Shown here: positions 19,981 through 29,293 of the stretch, piece by piece | How the letters are laid out: each line of letters begins with the position of its first letter | Position numbering within the stretch: the stretch's first letter is position 1 | From: Isoperla grammatica | Lineage: Eukaryota > Arthropoda > Insecta > Plecoptera > Perlodidae | DNA length: 64,000 nt | NCBI GenBank assembly: GCA_945910005.1 | Contig: OX246746.1 | Coordinates: 18,603,779-18,667,778 of the forward strand | Reading direction: 5' to 3' | Translations under genes and position numbers: made by a program | Notes under the pieces: generated by a model | The model's input: the letters and a program-made list of their open reading frames with translations, nothing else | Told to the model about the DNA's origin: nothing | Database searches by the model: none

Positions 19981-20127
19981 CTAACGATAATAATGATGAT
20001 GATGATTCACTGTCACTGTGTAGTCTACATGATAATAATGATGATTATGATGATGACGATGATGACGATGATGATGATTATGATGACGATGCTGATGATG
20101 ATGATGCTGATGATGATGATGATGATA
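19981..20127. repeat. GAT/GAC trinucleotide microsatellite (5' side of R2-type element)
   Basis: Imperfect GATGAT repeats with GAC and GCT variants run directly into the truncated reverse transcriptase. The open frame of repeated Met and Ile across it is a repeat artefact. Confidence 0.85.
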
Positions 20128-21903
20128 TACTATATTCCATGTACAAGGAAAACAGATGAAAGCCTTGGCAGATGGAGAGGCCTACCAGCATCTTGGTGTT
20201 CTACTGGATTTCGTGTCCAGCAAACGCCAGTGGCTGAACTAGATAGGATGTGCGAAGATCTTCACAAAATTGATATTTCCCCTTTAGCCCCTGGGCAGAA
20301 ATTAGATGCTGTGCGAACTTTCCTTCTCCCACGCTTCGAGTTTATTATGCGTGGGGGAGGGATGAAGAAGACACTGTTTTACAAGTTCGACCGGAAAATG
20401 AAGGCAGCTGCAAAACGATGGATGTCACTTCCTCGACGTGCCAGTGCTGAAGTAGTCTACATGCCCTTGGCTGAGGGTGGGGCAGGTCTTCTACCAACCA
20501 GTGACTCAGTAGACGTGCTGGCAGTTGAGCATCCGTTTCGCCTTCTTACGTGTAATGATCCACTATGTAAAGACATTGCGTGGGCTTCCTTAGAGGATGT
20601 AGTTCAGAAACGGATTGGCAGGGAACCAAGGGTTAAAGACTGCTGCCAGTACTTGTCAGGAAGCATGGACGGAGAGCTGGGGGGAAGAAGTAATGACATC
20701 AGTTCCATTAATTTGGACAAGAGCACGCAGTGCTACTAGAAGACTTCAAGCACGTATTGGGTGTCAGTGGGGGTACAGTGAGGCAAAGGATGAGATAACA
20801 ATCGATATGCCAAATAGAAACCCTGAAAGACATATAATACCACCCAAGGCTCGTGGATATCTGGCTAGCCAATTACGGAATGGACTCCGCCATAGTTACA
20901 AGTTAAAACTGCTTCAAAAACCTGACCAAGGAAAAGTGTTCAGGCATTCATGTCAGTCCCCGGTTAGTAACCATTTCATGGCTACTGGACGCTTTACACG
21001 GTTTTGTGACGGGCGGTTTGTTTCAAAAGCACGTTTAGATACGGTGGGGCTGAATGGTACTCGGAGATATGGAAACGCACCCAAAAACTGTCGTAGGTGT
21101 GACTATGGACTTGAAACGCTACCACATGTCCTCAACTCGTGTAAGTACCACACTGCCGCATGGACTAGGAGGCATAACAGTGTGCTTGACAGACTGGTCA
21201 AGGCTATTCCAAACGATCGGGCTAATAATATCCGAGTCAATAAAAAGATTCAAAATTGTGATCTAATGGAACGACCTGACCTTGTTGTTACGAACGCTGT
21301 AACAAAGAAAGCTTGTATTGTGGACGTTACAGTACCCACCGAGAATCACAATGATGCCTTGTTGGCTGCTCGGGAGGAAAAAATACGGAAATACGCGCCA
21401 CATGCTGAAGTGCTCAGAAGTCAGGGGTTTGAAACTAAGGTAGAGGCAGTGGTTGTAGGTAGTCTGGGTTCCTGGGATACTAGAAATGATCGGGCTATAA
21501 AGATGCTTGGTATTGGAAGACGTTACTCAGCCATAATGAAAAGGCTCATGGTCAGCGATACAATCCGGTGGAGCCGGGATATCTTTATAGAACATGTGAC
21601 CGGTTTTCGGCAGTACAACTGAGTATAAGTGCATTTTTAAATGATGATGATGATGGTAGTTTTTTAACATTCTATTTTTTTCAAGATGGATTTTGTTTTT
21701 AACAAGCGCAGAGGTTGCGTGATTTCATGATGATGATGATGATGATGATGATGATGGCGTCAGTATTTTATGTTATTTATTATTTTTAATTGTGTGAATA
21801 CATTATTTTATGCTGCGCTATTTATATTACGCTTAGTCAACAACATTTCAGATTGTTATTGTAAACTTGTTTGTTGGCACAATGTATGCTGTTATATATA
21901 ATA
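20128..21903 (+). mobile_element. R2-superfamily non-LTR retrotransposon, 5'-truncated
   Basis: Carries the C-terminal part of a reverse transcriptase, a CCHC knuckle and a restriction-like endonuclease, in the order known for R2/NeSL/Hero-type elements. The 5' end starts abruptly after GAT repeats, so the finger/palm part with the catalytic FxDD motif is absent. The ~280-bp 3' region after the stop at 21622 contains two short ATG-repeat patches and ends at a long ATG tract (21904-22000). The element lies between trinucleotide microsatellites on both sides, which suggests a microsatellite target, as known for Dong-type elements in TAA repeats. The superfamily call is firm; the clade is open. 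Confidence 0.85.
20129..21622 (+). pseudogene. R2-type ORF remnant: RT thumb, CCHC knuckle, RLE nuclease
   Basis: Three frame segments are visible. Frame 2 to about 20200 gives KALADGEAYQHLGV. Frame 1 from about 20205 gives TGFRVQQTP, then LAPGQKLDAVRTFLLPRFEF and RWMSLPRRAS (thumb region). Frame 2 again from about 20710 to the stop has CRRCDYG...HVLNSC (C-x2-C-x8-H-x4-C, 21089-21142) and RPDLVV...IVDVTVP, the PD...D nuclease core (21272-21334). The two single-base shifts near 20200 and 20690-20715 disrupt the frame, so the copy is dead. It is still well preserved and therefore fairly young. Confidence 0.85.
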
Positions 21904-21999
<96 letters not shown>

Positions 22000-22125
22000 A
22001 ATAATAGTAAAAAGTGTGGTGGTGGTAGCGGACAGGGGTAGTAGGGGTAATATAGTAGTAATAGTAGAAGTACTAATGGTAGTACTGTAGTAGTAGTAGT
22101 GGTACTGGTACTGGTAGTGGTAGAG
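21904..22125. repeat. ATG microsatellite (~32 copies) and AGT-rich continuation
   Basis: Near-perfect ATG repeats at 21904-22000, then GTA/GGT-rich simple sequence to about 22125. Long poly-Met and poly-Ile open frames over it are artefacts. Confidence 0.9.
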
Positions 22126-22602
22126 CATGGTAGTACCTAGTAGTTTTCATGGATATATTAGTTGTTTCATTTTCCTAGAACTCTGTTAGATGTGGTTCGT
22201 GTTATTGGGTTAAAAGGAGCACATTTTAGAAATGCTAGGTGTTCGCACCAATATTATATTTGTGCGTTTCCTCATTTCCTTTTCATCCCCCACCTGCTGT
22301 GATTAACAGTCACAACAAAGGTGTTTGGTTACAAATATGATAGCGACCGTCCCACGTCACCATGCAAACTTACCATCAGATAACTAATATCACTCAACCA
22401 ATAGTAATCCTAAATGTTCCAATATACGTACCGCACTACTCTGCGTGCCAACCTAAGAAGCAGTCTGCCAATCACCACACACCGAGAGCGACTTAGCCGT
22501 CGCCTCCTTTGTTGACAGTTGTAAATATCAATCTTGTATAAAATCTCAAGCGGCAGTCAAGGGGGTGGACACACATTTACAAACAAAAAGAGGAGCTTCC
22601 CC

Positions 22603-22681
22603 TATATACAGGGAGCGATACTGTCCGTAGTTGAGTCGAGGCGACATTCTTCACATTCAGCTGTCGGTACCAGGTGAGAAG
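22603..22681 (+). promoter_or_regulatory. candidate TATA promoter and non-coding first exon
   Basis: CCTATATACAG (TATA at 22603-22609) is followed about 65 bp later by two splice-donor-like sites, CAG|GTGAGA after 22673 and AAG|GTAAGT after 22681. The pattern fits a short 5'UTR exon on the plus strand. No coding exon that would belong to it is seen before the repeat array. Weak evidence. Confidence 0.22.
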
Positions 22682-23675
22682 GTAAGTGCTTTGCTGAATA
22701 ATGAGGATCATTGACATTTATAATCTCTATAATACTATCGCATTCGCCTCCCTTTGAGGTTAGTGATTGGAAGGGATGTTTGTTAGGTTGACCAGCAGAG
22801 TAAACAGCTTCTTACATATACCAGAATCAATCCCACTCTCTTCCAACCCAATCTCTTTTAACCGATATTTCTAGGATTACCAGGATTCGGTTTTTTCAAG
22901 TTACCTATCATAATCCATAAACCAAAATTGTAATTAAAAATGTATTTGCCACCCACGGAATAACAGACGATGATTCTGACAAAGAAATACACTTTCCTAC
23001 CAACGTAACCTCAAATGTAAATGTTCCTCCATTTACGAAGCAAATCCCACAAGTGTCTCTTTTATGTTGTGACATCTAGGCCTAATCCACCCTGACGTCA
23101 CGGCAGGTAATGGTAATCTGAAATTACATCTTGTGAGTTGAATTCTGGAATGCAGTTTTACATACATGCTAAATCAATGTGTGATTGGAAATGTTGGGAA
23201 GAAAGTATTCAATGACTGCGAAATACAAAATCATCAAGAATATGGTTGCTCAATGCTCAAGTGTAAAATAAATTAAAAGCCTAATTTCAAAATATCACGT
23301 TTTATTAATATCACAGACATGTAGCATGGCTTTGAAAATAATTCAATTGTTGGCCGTTCTTTGAACCACATTTAAATCAAAGCACTATTATATGCAATTC
23401 AAATTGTAACACGTTTAGGCTAAATGTTATAGTTTTCTAATGACAGACCCAAAAATTTTGAATGGTATAACATTTCTTCGAAACCGTAAAAGTGATTGTA
23501 AATAATAGTTGTCTCCCTAAAAACTGATGGCAAATCAGCACGCCACAGATGTCATATTGATGGAATATAGAACTATGATAACTGAGATATAGTTTAAGGT
23601 TACGACAATAATACCTGCGTATTGTAATGTCAAATTGATGGAACGCATTTACTAGAATTCGGATTGTGTCAGGTA

Positions 23676-23999
23676 TCAGAAGAAGTATTTGGCAGCCAGA
23701 GCACCCACAAGAAATAAGCTTAGTCCAATAACGAGCAAAAGAGCCCGAATAAGGAAGAGCTGACGGTTATTCACTACGACGCCAAAACGGTTTGTGATGA
23801 GATCGGAGTAGGGTCCAAGAATGTCCCTGAGCCGTAGGCAGTTCGACGCACAATTGTTCTCCCTGAGCTGATTCACTTGCTCGCGGAGGTTCTCATTGGC
23901 CAGGCGGAGCCGGACCATCTGCTTCATCCTCTCGACATGAGAGTTCTGGCGTCTTGCCAGGGGAGGCGGCAAGGGGAGACGTTGGCACTCACCAGCCGG
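23676..23999 (-). CDS. VAP-like paralog 2, exon 3
   Basis: The acceptor TTTGTGCAG ends at 24000. The exon opens PAGECQRLPLPPPLARRQ and ends LAAKYFF-stop. Its first ~76 bases and the acceptor are repeated upstream in the intron (see 23924-24388). Confidence 0.83.
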   Translation of the reverse strand, partial: PAGECQRLPLPPPLARRQNSHVERMKQMVRLRLANENLREQVNQLRENNCASNCLRLRDILGPYSDLITNRFGVVVNNRQLFLIRALLLVIGLSLFLVGALAAKYFF

Positions 24000-26900
24000 C
24001 TGCACAAACAAAACAGTAGGAGAGATGGATTAGTTCATAGCTGACAACCTGACTCACTCATCCTCTCGAGATAAGAGGTCTGGCGTCTTGTCAGGGGAGG
24101 CGGCAAGGGGAGACGTTGACACTCACCAGCCGGCTGCACAAACAAAACAGTAGGAGAGATGGATTAGTTCATAGCTGACAACCTGACTCACTCATCCTCT
24201 CGACATGAGAGTTCTGGCGTCTTGCCAGGGGAGGCGGCAAGGGGAGACGTTGACACTCACCAGCCGGCTGCACAAACAAAACAGTAGGAGAGATGGATTA
24301 GTTCATAGCTGACAACCTGACTCAGTCATCCTCTCGAGATGAGAGTTCTGGCGTCTTGCCAGGGGAGGCGGCAAGGGGAGACGTTGGCTACCTTTTTGTC
24401 GCTGGTACTTGTTTAGTATAGGAATTGTCCCAAGACAACCTTACAAATGCTTTCGTCACACGCGAGGTATTCGTAGCCAATCAGCGATCGGTATTTGCGT
24501 GCTATTGTCTCGGGCGGTTCGCTGGTTGGCTACGAATACGTTGCTTGTGACGAAAGCATGTGTAAGGTTGTCTTGGGACAACTATAGCATTGGGTTTGAA
24601 ATAGTAGCCTCCTCACCAGTTCATGGATATAGTGCGTGTTTGGCAGATTGCCGCGTCATATGCGTGAGATTGGAATTTAGTTGACATGGAACTTTACCTT
24701 AGTATCCCATCTTTGTTCACTCCCATAGGGCCTACTTGCTAGATACTCTCTGGTTGATTTCGAAATCCTACTAGATAATGACCCCGTGATTTTCGCATTA
24801 CAATCCCTGGTGTTCATATCTGTTTGTATGGTGAAATTAAATCCAACTTTCTAATCGTAGTGTACACGAAAGTATATTTGTAATGAGTGTACCCTTTCAC
24901 TGTACTGTACCGTATACGCACACGAACTAGTACACTTCAATGGCAAGCAAGATGGTATCGTCTTTGAATTATTGAACTTCGCCGTGTTATAACTTGTTTG
25001 TCTATACCTTTGATGGGTTTCACTGCGAGCTGCGATTACCTCAGGCTACGAAAACTTGTTTCTCTCACTAGCCCAGGCTCCCTTGAGTCACTAGCAGTTT
25101 TGGAACTGCTGATGGTTAGATAAGAATGCGGGGGAGGAACTGCCATGTCCGATTAGTGCGGTTGATTGGAACTGGGAAGGTTGTTCAATTGTTATCTCAG
25201 AAGGACCTGTTAGAATTTTGATTTAACAAACACTATATTTTGCATTTTTGTTATTGAAGTCCGAGTGGATACCAGAAAAACAGTTAGCATTAGGGGTTGC
25301 TAAGTTAGAACGCTCTGCCAGTCACTCCTTTGAAAGATCGTTTTTGCAACCGTTGAGCGGAGAAAGATTGAATGACAAGGTAATGGCACAAGGACTTGTA
25401 AATCTATAAGTGAACATAAAGAAGACTTTAGGGGGTACACGTCAAACAGTCGGCTAATTGGAAACAGTGCCATTTTTGCGCTCGCAGCTCGCAGTGAAAC
25501 CCATAATAGCCACACTTATGACTTATCCTACCTCATTAAACTTGCACTTCCAAATTTCTTGGATAATGTTGTGAGGCTGTTCAGTAATCCACTTCTTTTT
25601 GATAACGGCTGCCTTCAAGGGTCCCATCGCTACGACGGAGTACATCTTGAAATAGTGCGCAGAGATGTGTTCGTCCGCCATGTTGGGATACATCATAACT
25701 GCGACAAGAGTGCACGAGTGTAACAACAAACGAAACAACATGCGCTTTACAAAATGAAAAGAAATGTATAACTTTTGAACAAGTAAATATCCTCATTGAC
25801 TAAAAGCTTAGCGCCAAAATTACCCGACAAAATGCATAGAACCGAATTTAGCTCCTCCCCCCCCCCCCCCCCCCTCGCCCAGTCGATTGCAGATGTGCAC
25901 AAACAATGCATAAGCGGTACCCGTACAGCTATATAAAACATACCATTTCAGTATTTAGGGGGGGGGGGGCAACTTCACATACCCACCCTTCATACGGTAA
26001 ATTCTACGTCGAGTCAATATTGACAGCCCTCGGAAGTTTCTCCATAACTAGTTTATACGAAAAAATATTATTATTATTATTATTATTAATACTTTTATAA
26101 TAACTGATGCCAATAAGGTGTTGTGTTGTAGCTAGTAAGAGGCAAGGGCAAGGTAATTTAAACAATAGTTTACATTCCCAACCAAACAAGGCGGGCGGAT
26201 TCAACAGCGATTTCCTATTTAAGATATGGCCAAAATGAGCGTTGTTCAACTGTTATTGAAATCTGGAGCTAAAACAATAAATCACGTTAGTAAAATAAAA
26301 CATAAATCCTAAAAACCATATGTTGTTATTTTCATCGATACTAGTGTAATTCATTCTCTAGTCAAGGTGGACTAAGTGAATATTGTGATGTTCTAGATAT
26401 CCAGGGTAGGAAGACGGGCAATGAACTTCTACGAGGGTGTCAAAGGGGTATCAAAGGTAGTAATGGGGTGCATACGCAACACTAGAAGAGTCGCGATGGA
26501 ATAGGAAGACCCATACTTAAAGAAGGGGGGAAGACGGTACAAACAAACTACAAAGGAAAGCTGCAAGATGGATTGATTCATATGTTTCGTATTTGAAATA
26601 TCGATCTTTGATTGGTTATCGCTCACTCGTCGATGGGGTTCGGAACCTACAGGGTTGGTTTAGTCGCTTTAAATTAAAGTCCCCCACTGAAAATCAGTTT
26701 CATTACTGAGTGGGTAGACTCTTAAAGTGAATTTATTTATTTTATTATTTTATTATGGCGAGAGAAAGTAGACGGAAGTGGAGATAAGCCAGCCCAGTGG
26801 CGTATCCAGGAATTCACAATGGGGGAGGGGGGGGGGATCAAACATCCCACGCAGGTAGGGGTGAGTCGAAAGCCCCAGCTGCTCGAGGCCAATACGCTGA

Positions 26901-28376
26901 AGCGAATTTTTCCCTTTTTATATGACGTTTTAAACGTCTTTAAACACGTTTCATACTCGGACACACACTGTCATAAAGTAGGTTTAAGAGAATGTAAGAA
27001 TAAACAAAACAAATACAATTTAATACAGTTAAAATTATCAATTAAATATAAATCAAGATTCCTCCTCTCTCCTCCTTTCATTCCTTCTCTCCAGGCTTTA
27101 TTTTGGTATGGTGGGGGGGGGGAGGTTATCCCCATAACCCCCCTGGATACGCCACTGGGAGAGAATATGAACGTGCGGGGAAGGTGGTTCAAGGACTGGA
27201 GTGGAATGGTCTAGCGCAGAAGAAGGGAGGACAGGCTGGCGAAATTCTATATGATAGGGTGAAGTCTTAGGCCTAGGCCTATAAGCTCTAGAAGTAGGAC
27301 CTTGAAAATATGGTACGTAGTTTGTGCTTAGCCCCAGGGCTAGGCCTAGGCCTAGTTCTTGGTAGCTTTTATAGGCATTAATAATTCAGATTTTTAACCC
27401 TAGGGCTAGGCCTAGTTCTTGGTAGCTTTTATAGGCATTAATAAAACAGATTTGTCTAGGCCCCGGCTAAGATCTGGCCTTCGCTAGGGAGGTGGAGGCC
27501 TAATTCTCAAGGAATTTCAATGTTTAACTGATATGTTATAATTGCCTAGAATACGGAAGGAGTGTTTTTGGCATACAGGGGCGTAGGAACGGGGGGGGAT
27601 GGGGGGGGAAACTCCCCCCCCACTTGTTGGCTTGACCCCCCCAGTGGGGGGGTCAAGCCAACAAGTGGGCTAGGCTATCATCATTCCGGCCGCCAACACT
27701 CAAGTTTCAACTTGCGCCCCTGAAGATTACTGGGGGCATTGGGTATTTAATATATGGGCAGAGTCCCAGCCGCTAGCAGTTTGAACCTGCGCGCCCATCG
27801 GGATACCTCCGCTAGATGTCGTTGCCGTCTTCGCGAGGCCGGCCAATGACGGAAAATACCCAATGCTGCAATAGCCAACCTACCTTACTCCCAACTTTCC
27901 AAACCCCAAAACTCAAAGTCACTTTGAAATAGTTCCTACGCCCCTGTTGGCATACAATAGATTTATGGCCTAGGCCTAGCCTACATGATAATTAATATAG
28001 TCCTAACTCCTAACTTAGTCTTAGGTGTGCCTAGGTTAATGAGCCTAGCCTATAGGCCTAGGCAGTTGTCTGTGCCTAGGCCTAGGCCTAGGGCCTAGAC
28101 CTATGATGAGAGTTAAAACTTACTTTCAATGGTGATAGTCGAGCCTGGTTCCACAATGCCGTTCATGGGCGTAACCATAAATGTATCCGGGCATGACACC
28201 TCCATGAGATAAGCAACTTTAGATGCGCACTTATTTTTCAGAGAAATACGTGCATTCATAACACAATCAAATGGGCCATCAAAGCTTATTTCCCGACTGG
28301 GGGATACTTCAAAATGTTTCAGACCTTTTAGGACTCGGAGGTTAAGTTTCGGCTTAGTTGTTGCGTACTTTACCAT
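23676..28376 (-). CDS. VAP/MSP-domain protein, paralog 2 (three exons)
   Basis: Minus-strand exons 28376-28124, 25698-25532 and 23999-23676 join in phases 1 and 0 to 247 residues, close to the usual VAP length. The MSP domain spans exons 1-2 (EVSPSREISFDGPFD, VAYLMEVSCPDTFMVTPMNG, GIVEPG, then MMYPNMADEHISAHYFKMYS). Exon 3 has a Pro-rich linker, a coiled coil (SHVERMKQMVRLRLANENLR) and a C-terminal membrane segment (IRALLLVIGLSLFLVGALAA). It has the same exon plan as the gene at 14814-19621 and lies on the same strand about 4 kb upstream, so it is a tandem duplicate. The FFAT-contact Lys-x-Met reads YFK here. An ER tail-anchored adaptor role is inferred from family. Confidence 0.84.
23924..24388 (-). 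repeat. 134-bp tandem repeat copying a splice acceptor and exon start
   Basis: The landmark CTGGCGTCTTG recurs at 23946, 24080, 24214 and 24348, an exact 134-bp period. Each full unit contains the exon 3 start, its AG acceptor and polypyrimidine tract, and about 55 bp of intron. The left-most copy is the real exon, the next two are complete, and the fourth stops before the acceptor. Differences between copies are only a few bases. Confidence 0.9.
24425..24581. repeat. 157-bp near-perfect palindrome
   Basis: The arms start TTGTCCCAAGACAACCTTAC and end with its exact inverse. They continue through ATGCTTTCGTCAC and GTATTCGTAGCCAA to a loop of about 30 bp. Probably a fold-back MITE in intron 2 of VAP-like paralog 2, right next to the 134-bp array. 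Confidence 0.85.
25532..25698 (-). CDS. VAP-like paralog 2, exon 2
   Basis: The acceptor TTGTCGCAG ends at 25699 and the donor GTAGGA follows 25532. The 167 nt is identical in length and phase to paralog 1. It encodes IMMYPNMADEHISAHYFKMY and ends WKCKFNE. Confidence 0.82.
26795..27157. mobile_element. hAT-like MITE, CAGTGGCGTATCCAGG termini
   Basis: Perfect 16-bp inverted ends (CAGTGGCGTATCCAGG / CCTGGATACGCCACTG) with G-rich sub-terminal tracts. The 363-bp element has no coding capacity. I could not find an 8-bp target duplication. Confidence 0.75.
27576..27946. mobile_element. hAT MITE with perfect 8-bp target duplication
   Basis: The 15-bp inverted ends CAGGGGCGTAGGAAC / GTTCCTACGCCCCTG are flanked by TTGGCATA on both sides (27568-27575 and 27947-27954). 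Length 371 bp. A perfect hairpin lies inside at about 27619-27669. Clean ends indicate a fairly recent insertion. Confidence 0.88.
27619..27669. repeat. perfect hairpin, 24-bp arms
   Basis: CCCACTTGTTGGCTTGAC plus a C run is followed after a 3-base loop (AGT) by its exact inverse. It lies inside the hAT MITE and was likely made by a fold-back event. Confidence 0.8.
28124..28376 (-). CDS. VAP-like paralog 2, exon 1
   Basis: ATG at 28376-28374 (MVKYATTKPKLNLRVLKGLK). The donor GTAAGT follows 28124 in phase 1. A TAGGCC tract starts about 20 bp into the intron, as in paralog 1. Confidence 0.82.
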
Positions 28377-29258
28377 TGTAGAACAGCACTGTGAAATATC
28401 AAACCGTAATAATTTTGTTTACACTATTAGAATTGACTATTGATTTTTTTAAATTTAATGTTTTCACTGTCCGTTTCGAAATCAACCACAAACAAAATGG
28501 TGGAGTTCAGAGGTAACAAAAACTTAAAGTAAAAAATTAAAAACAGGTTCACCAACCTCAGAACGTTGTTTTATTGTTGAAGCAGTTTACTTGATTTTGA
28601 TTTAAATAGAAATATCAAACAAATTAAGATTTTCGTTAAATAGAATGATGGATAGTTATTACTTTTTTTTTGATGAATTAAATAAATGATATTACTTAAT
28701 CAAAACGGCCCCAAGGGAAATCCGAAAATACGAATTCTATTTGGTTGCACTCTGTTGGTAGCGCGTAGGAAGGAAAGTGTAGTTTTGACAACGTTTGGTA
28801 TTCGCGGAAGGAACAGTAGCGCCCCAAGAGGCCAACTCATGAACTATGTAGCGCAACTGAAAATCACCGCCATAGAAGCAGGGACATAATATACTTCCTG
28901 TTAGAAATGAAAAATCTTTCCATATTAGACTATAATTATTATATTATTTATTCGCCATTTTGAGAATACATGGTATAAAATGGACTTCAGTCATGAAATT
29001 ATGAAACAATGGTAGAAAAAGCAGAAAATCTTGTTCTTATCTTGAACACAACTCTACAATTTGATTCTCATGTCTCTATACTAATGCAATCGACGTTCGG
29101 TATGTTGCAATATACACTATTTATTGAACAAAATCCACTTAGCAGTAATTTCCATTCAATCCATGTCAGGAGTCGATTGCAGTTAGCAGTATTCCACTAA
29201 AACACAAATCAGTTCCGAAAAATGTTGACATAATAAATTGTAACTATTCAATTTACTT
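28377..29258. other. intergenic between VAP-like paralog 2 and the repeat array
   Basis: AT-rich. It would contain the promoter and 5'UTR of the minus-strand VAP-like gene, but no clear TATA box or CpG-rich stretch is seen. No other gene is recognised. Confidence 0.5.
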
Positions 29259-29293
29259 CTATATTATATTATATTATATTATATTATATTATA
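29259..29293. repeat. TATAT/TTATA microsatellite, left border of array
   Basis: About seven copies of the pentamer ATATT end exactly where the first array unit begins (CTAGGAAAACG). Confidence 0.85.

Larger units (their letters stand above)
25699..28123. other. VAP-like paralog 2, intron 1
   Basis: Holds two hAT-type MITEs (26795-27157, 27576-27946), poly-C/poly-G runs (25855-25874, 25959-25969), a short ATT tract (26065-26088) and TAGGCC tracts. No exon is seen. Confidence 0.65.

Noticed and set aside
19978..20160. ORF rich in Met, Ile and Asp leading into the R2-type frame
   Set aside because: It is translation of the GAT/GAC microsatellite. The retrotransposon frame is joined to it only by chance.
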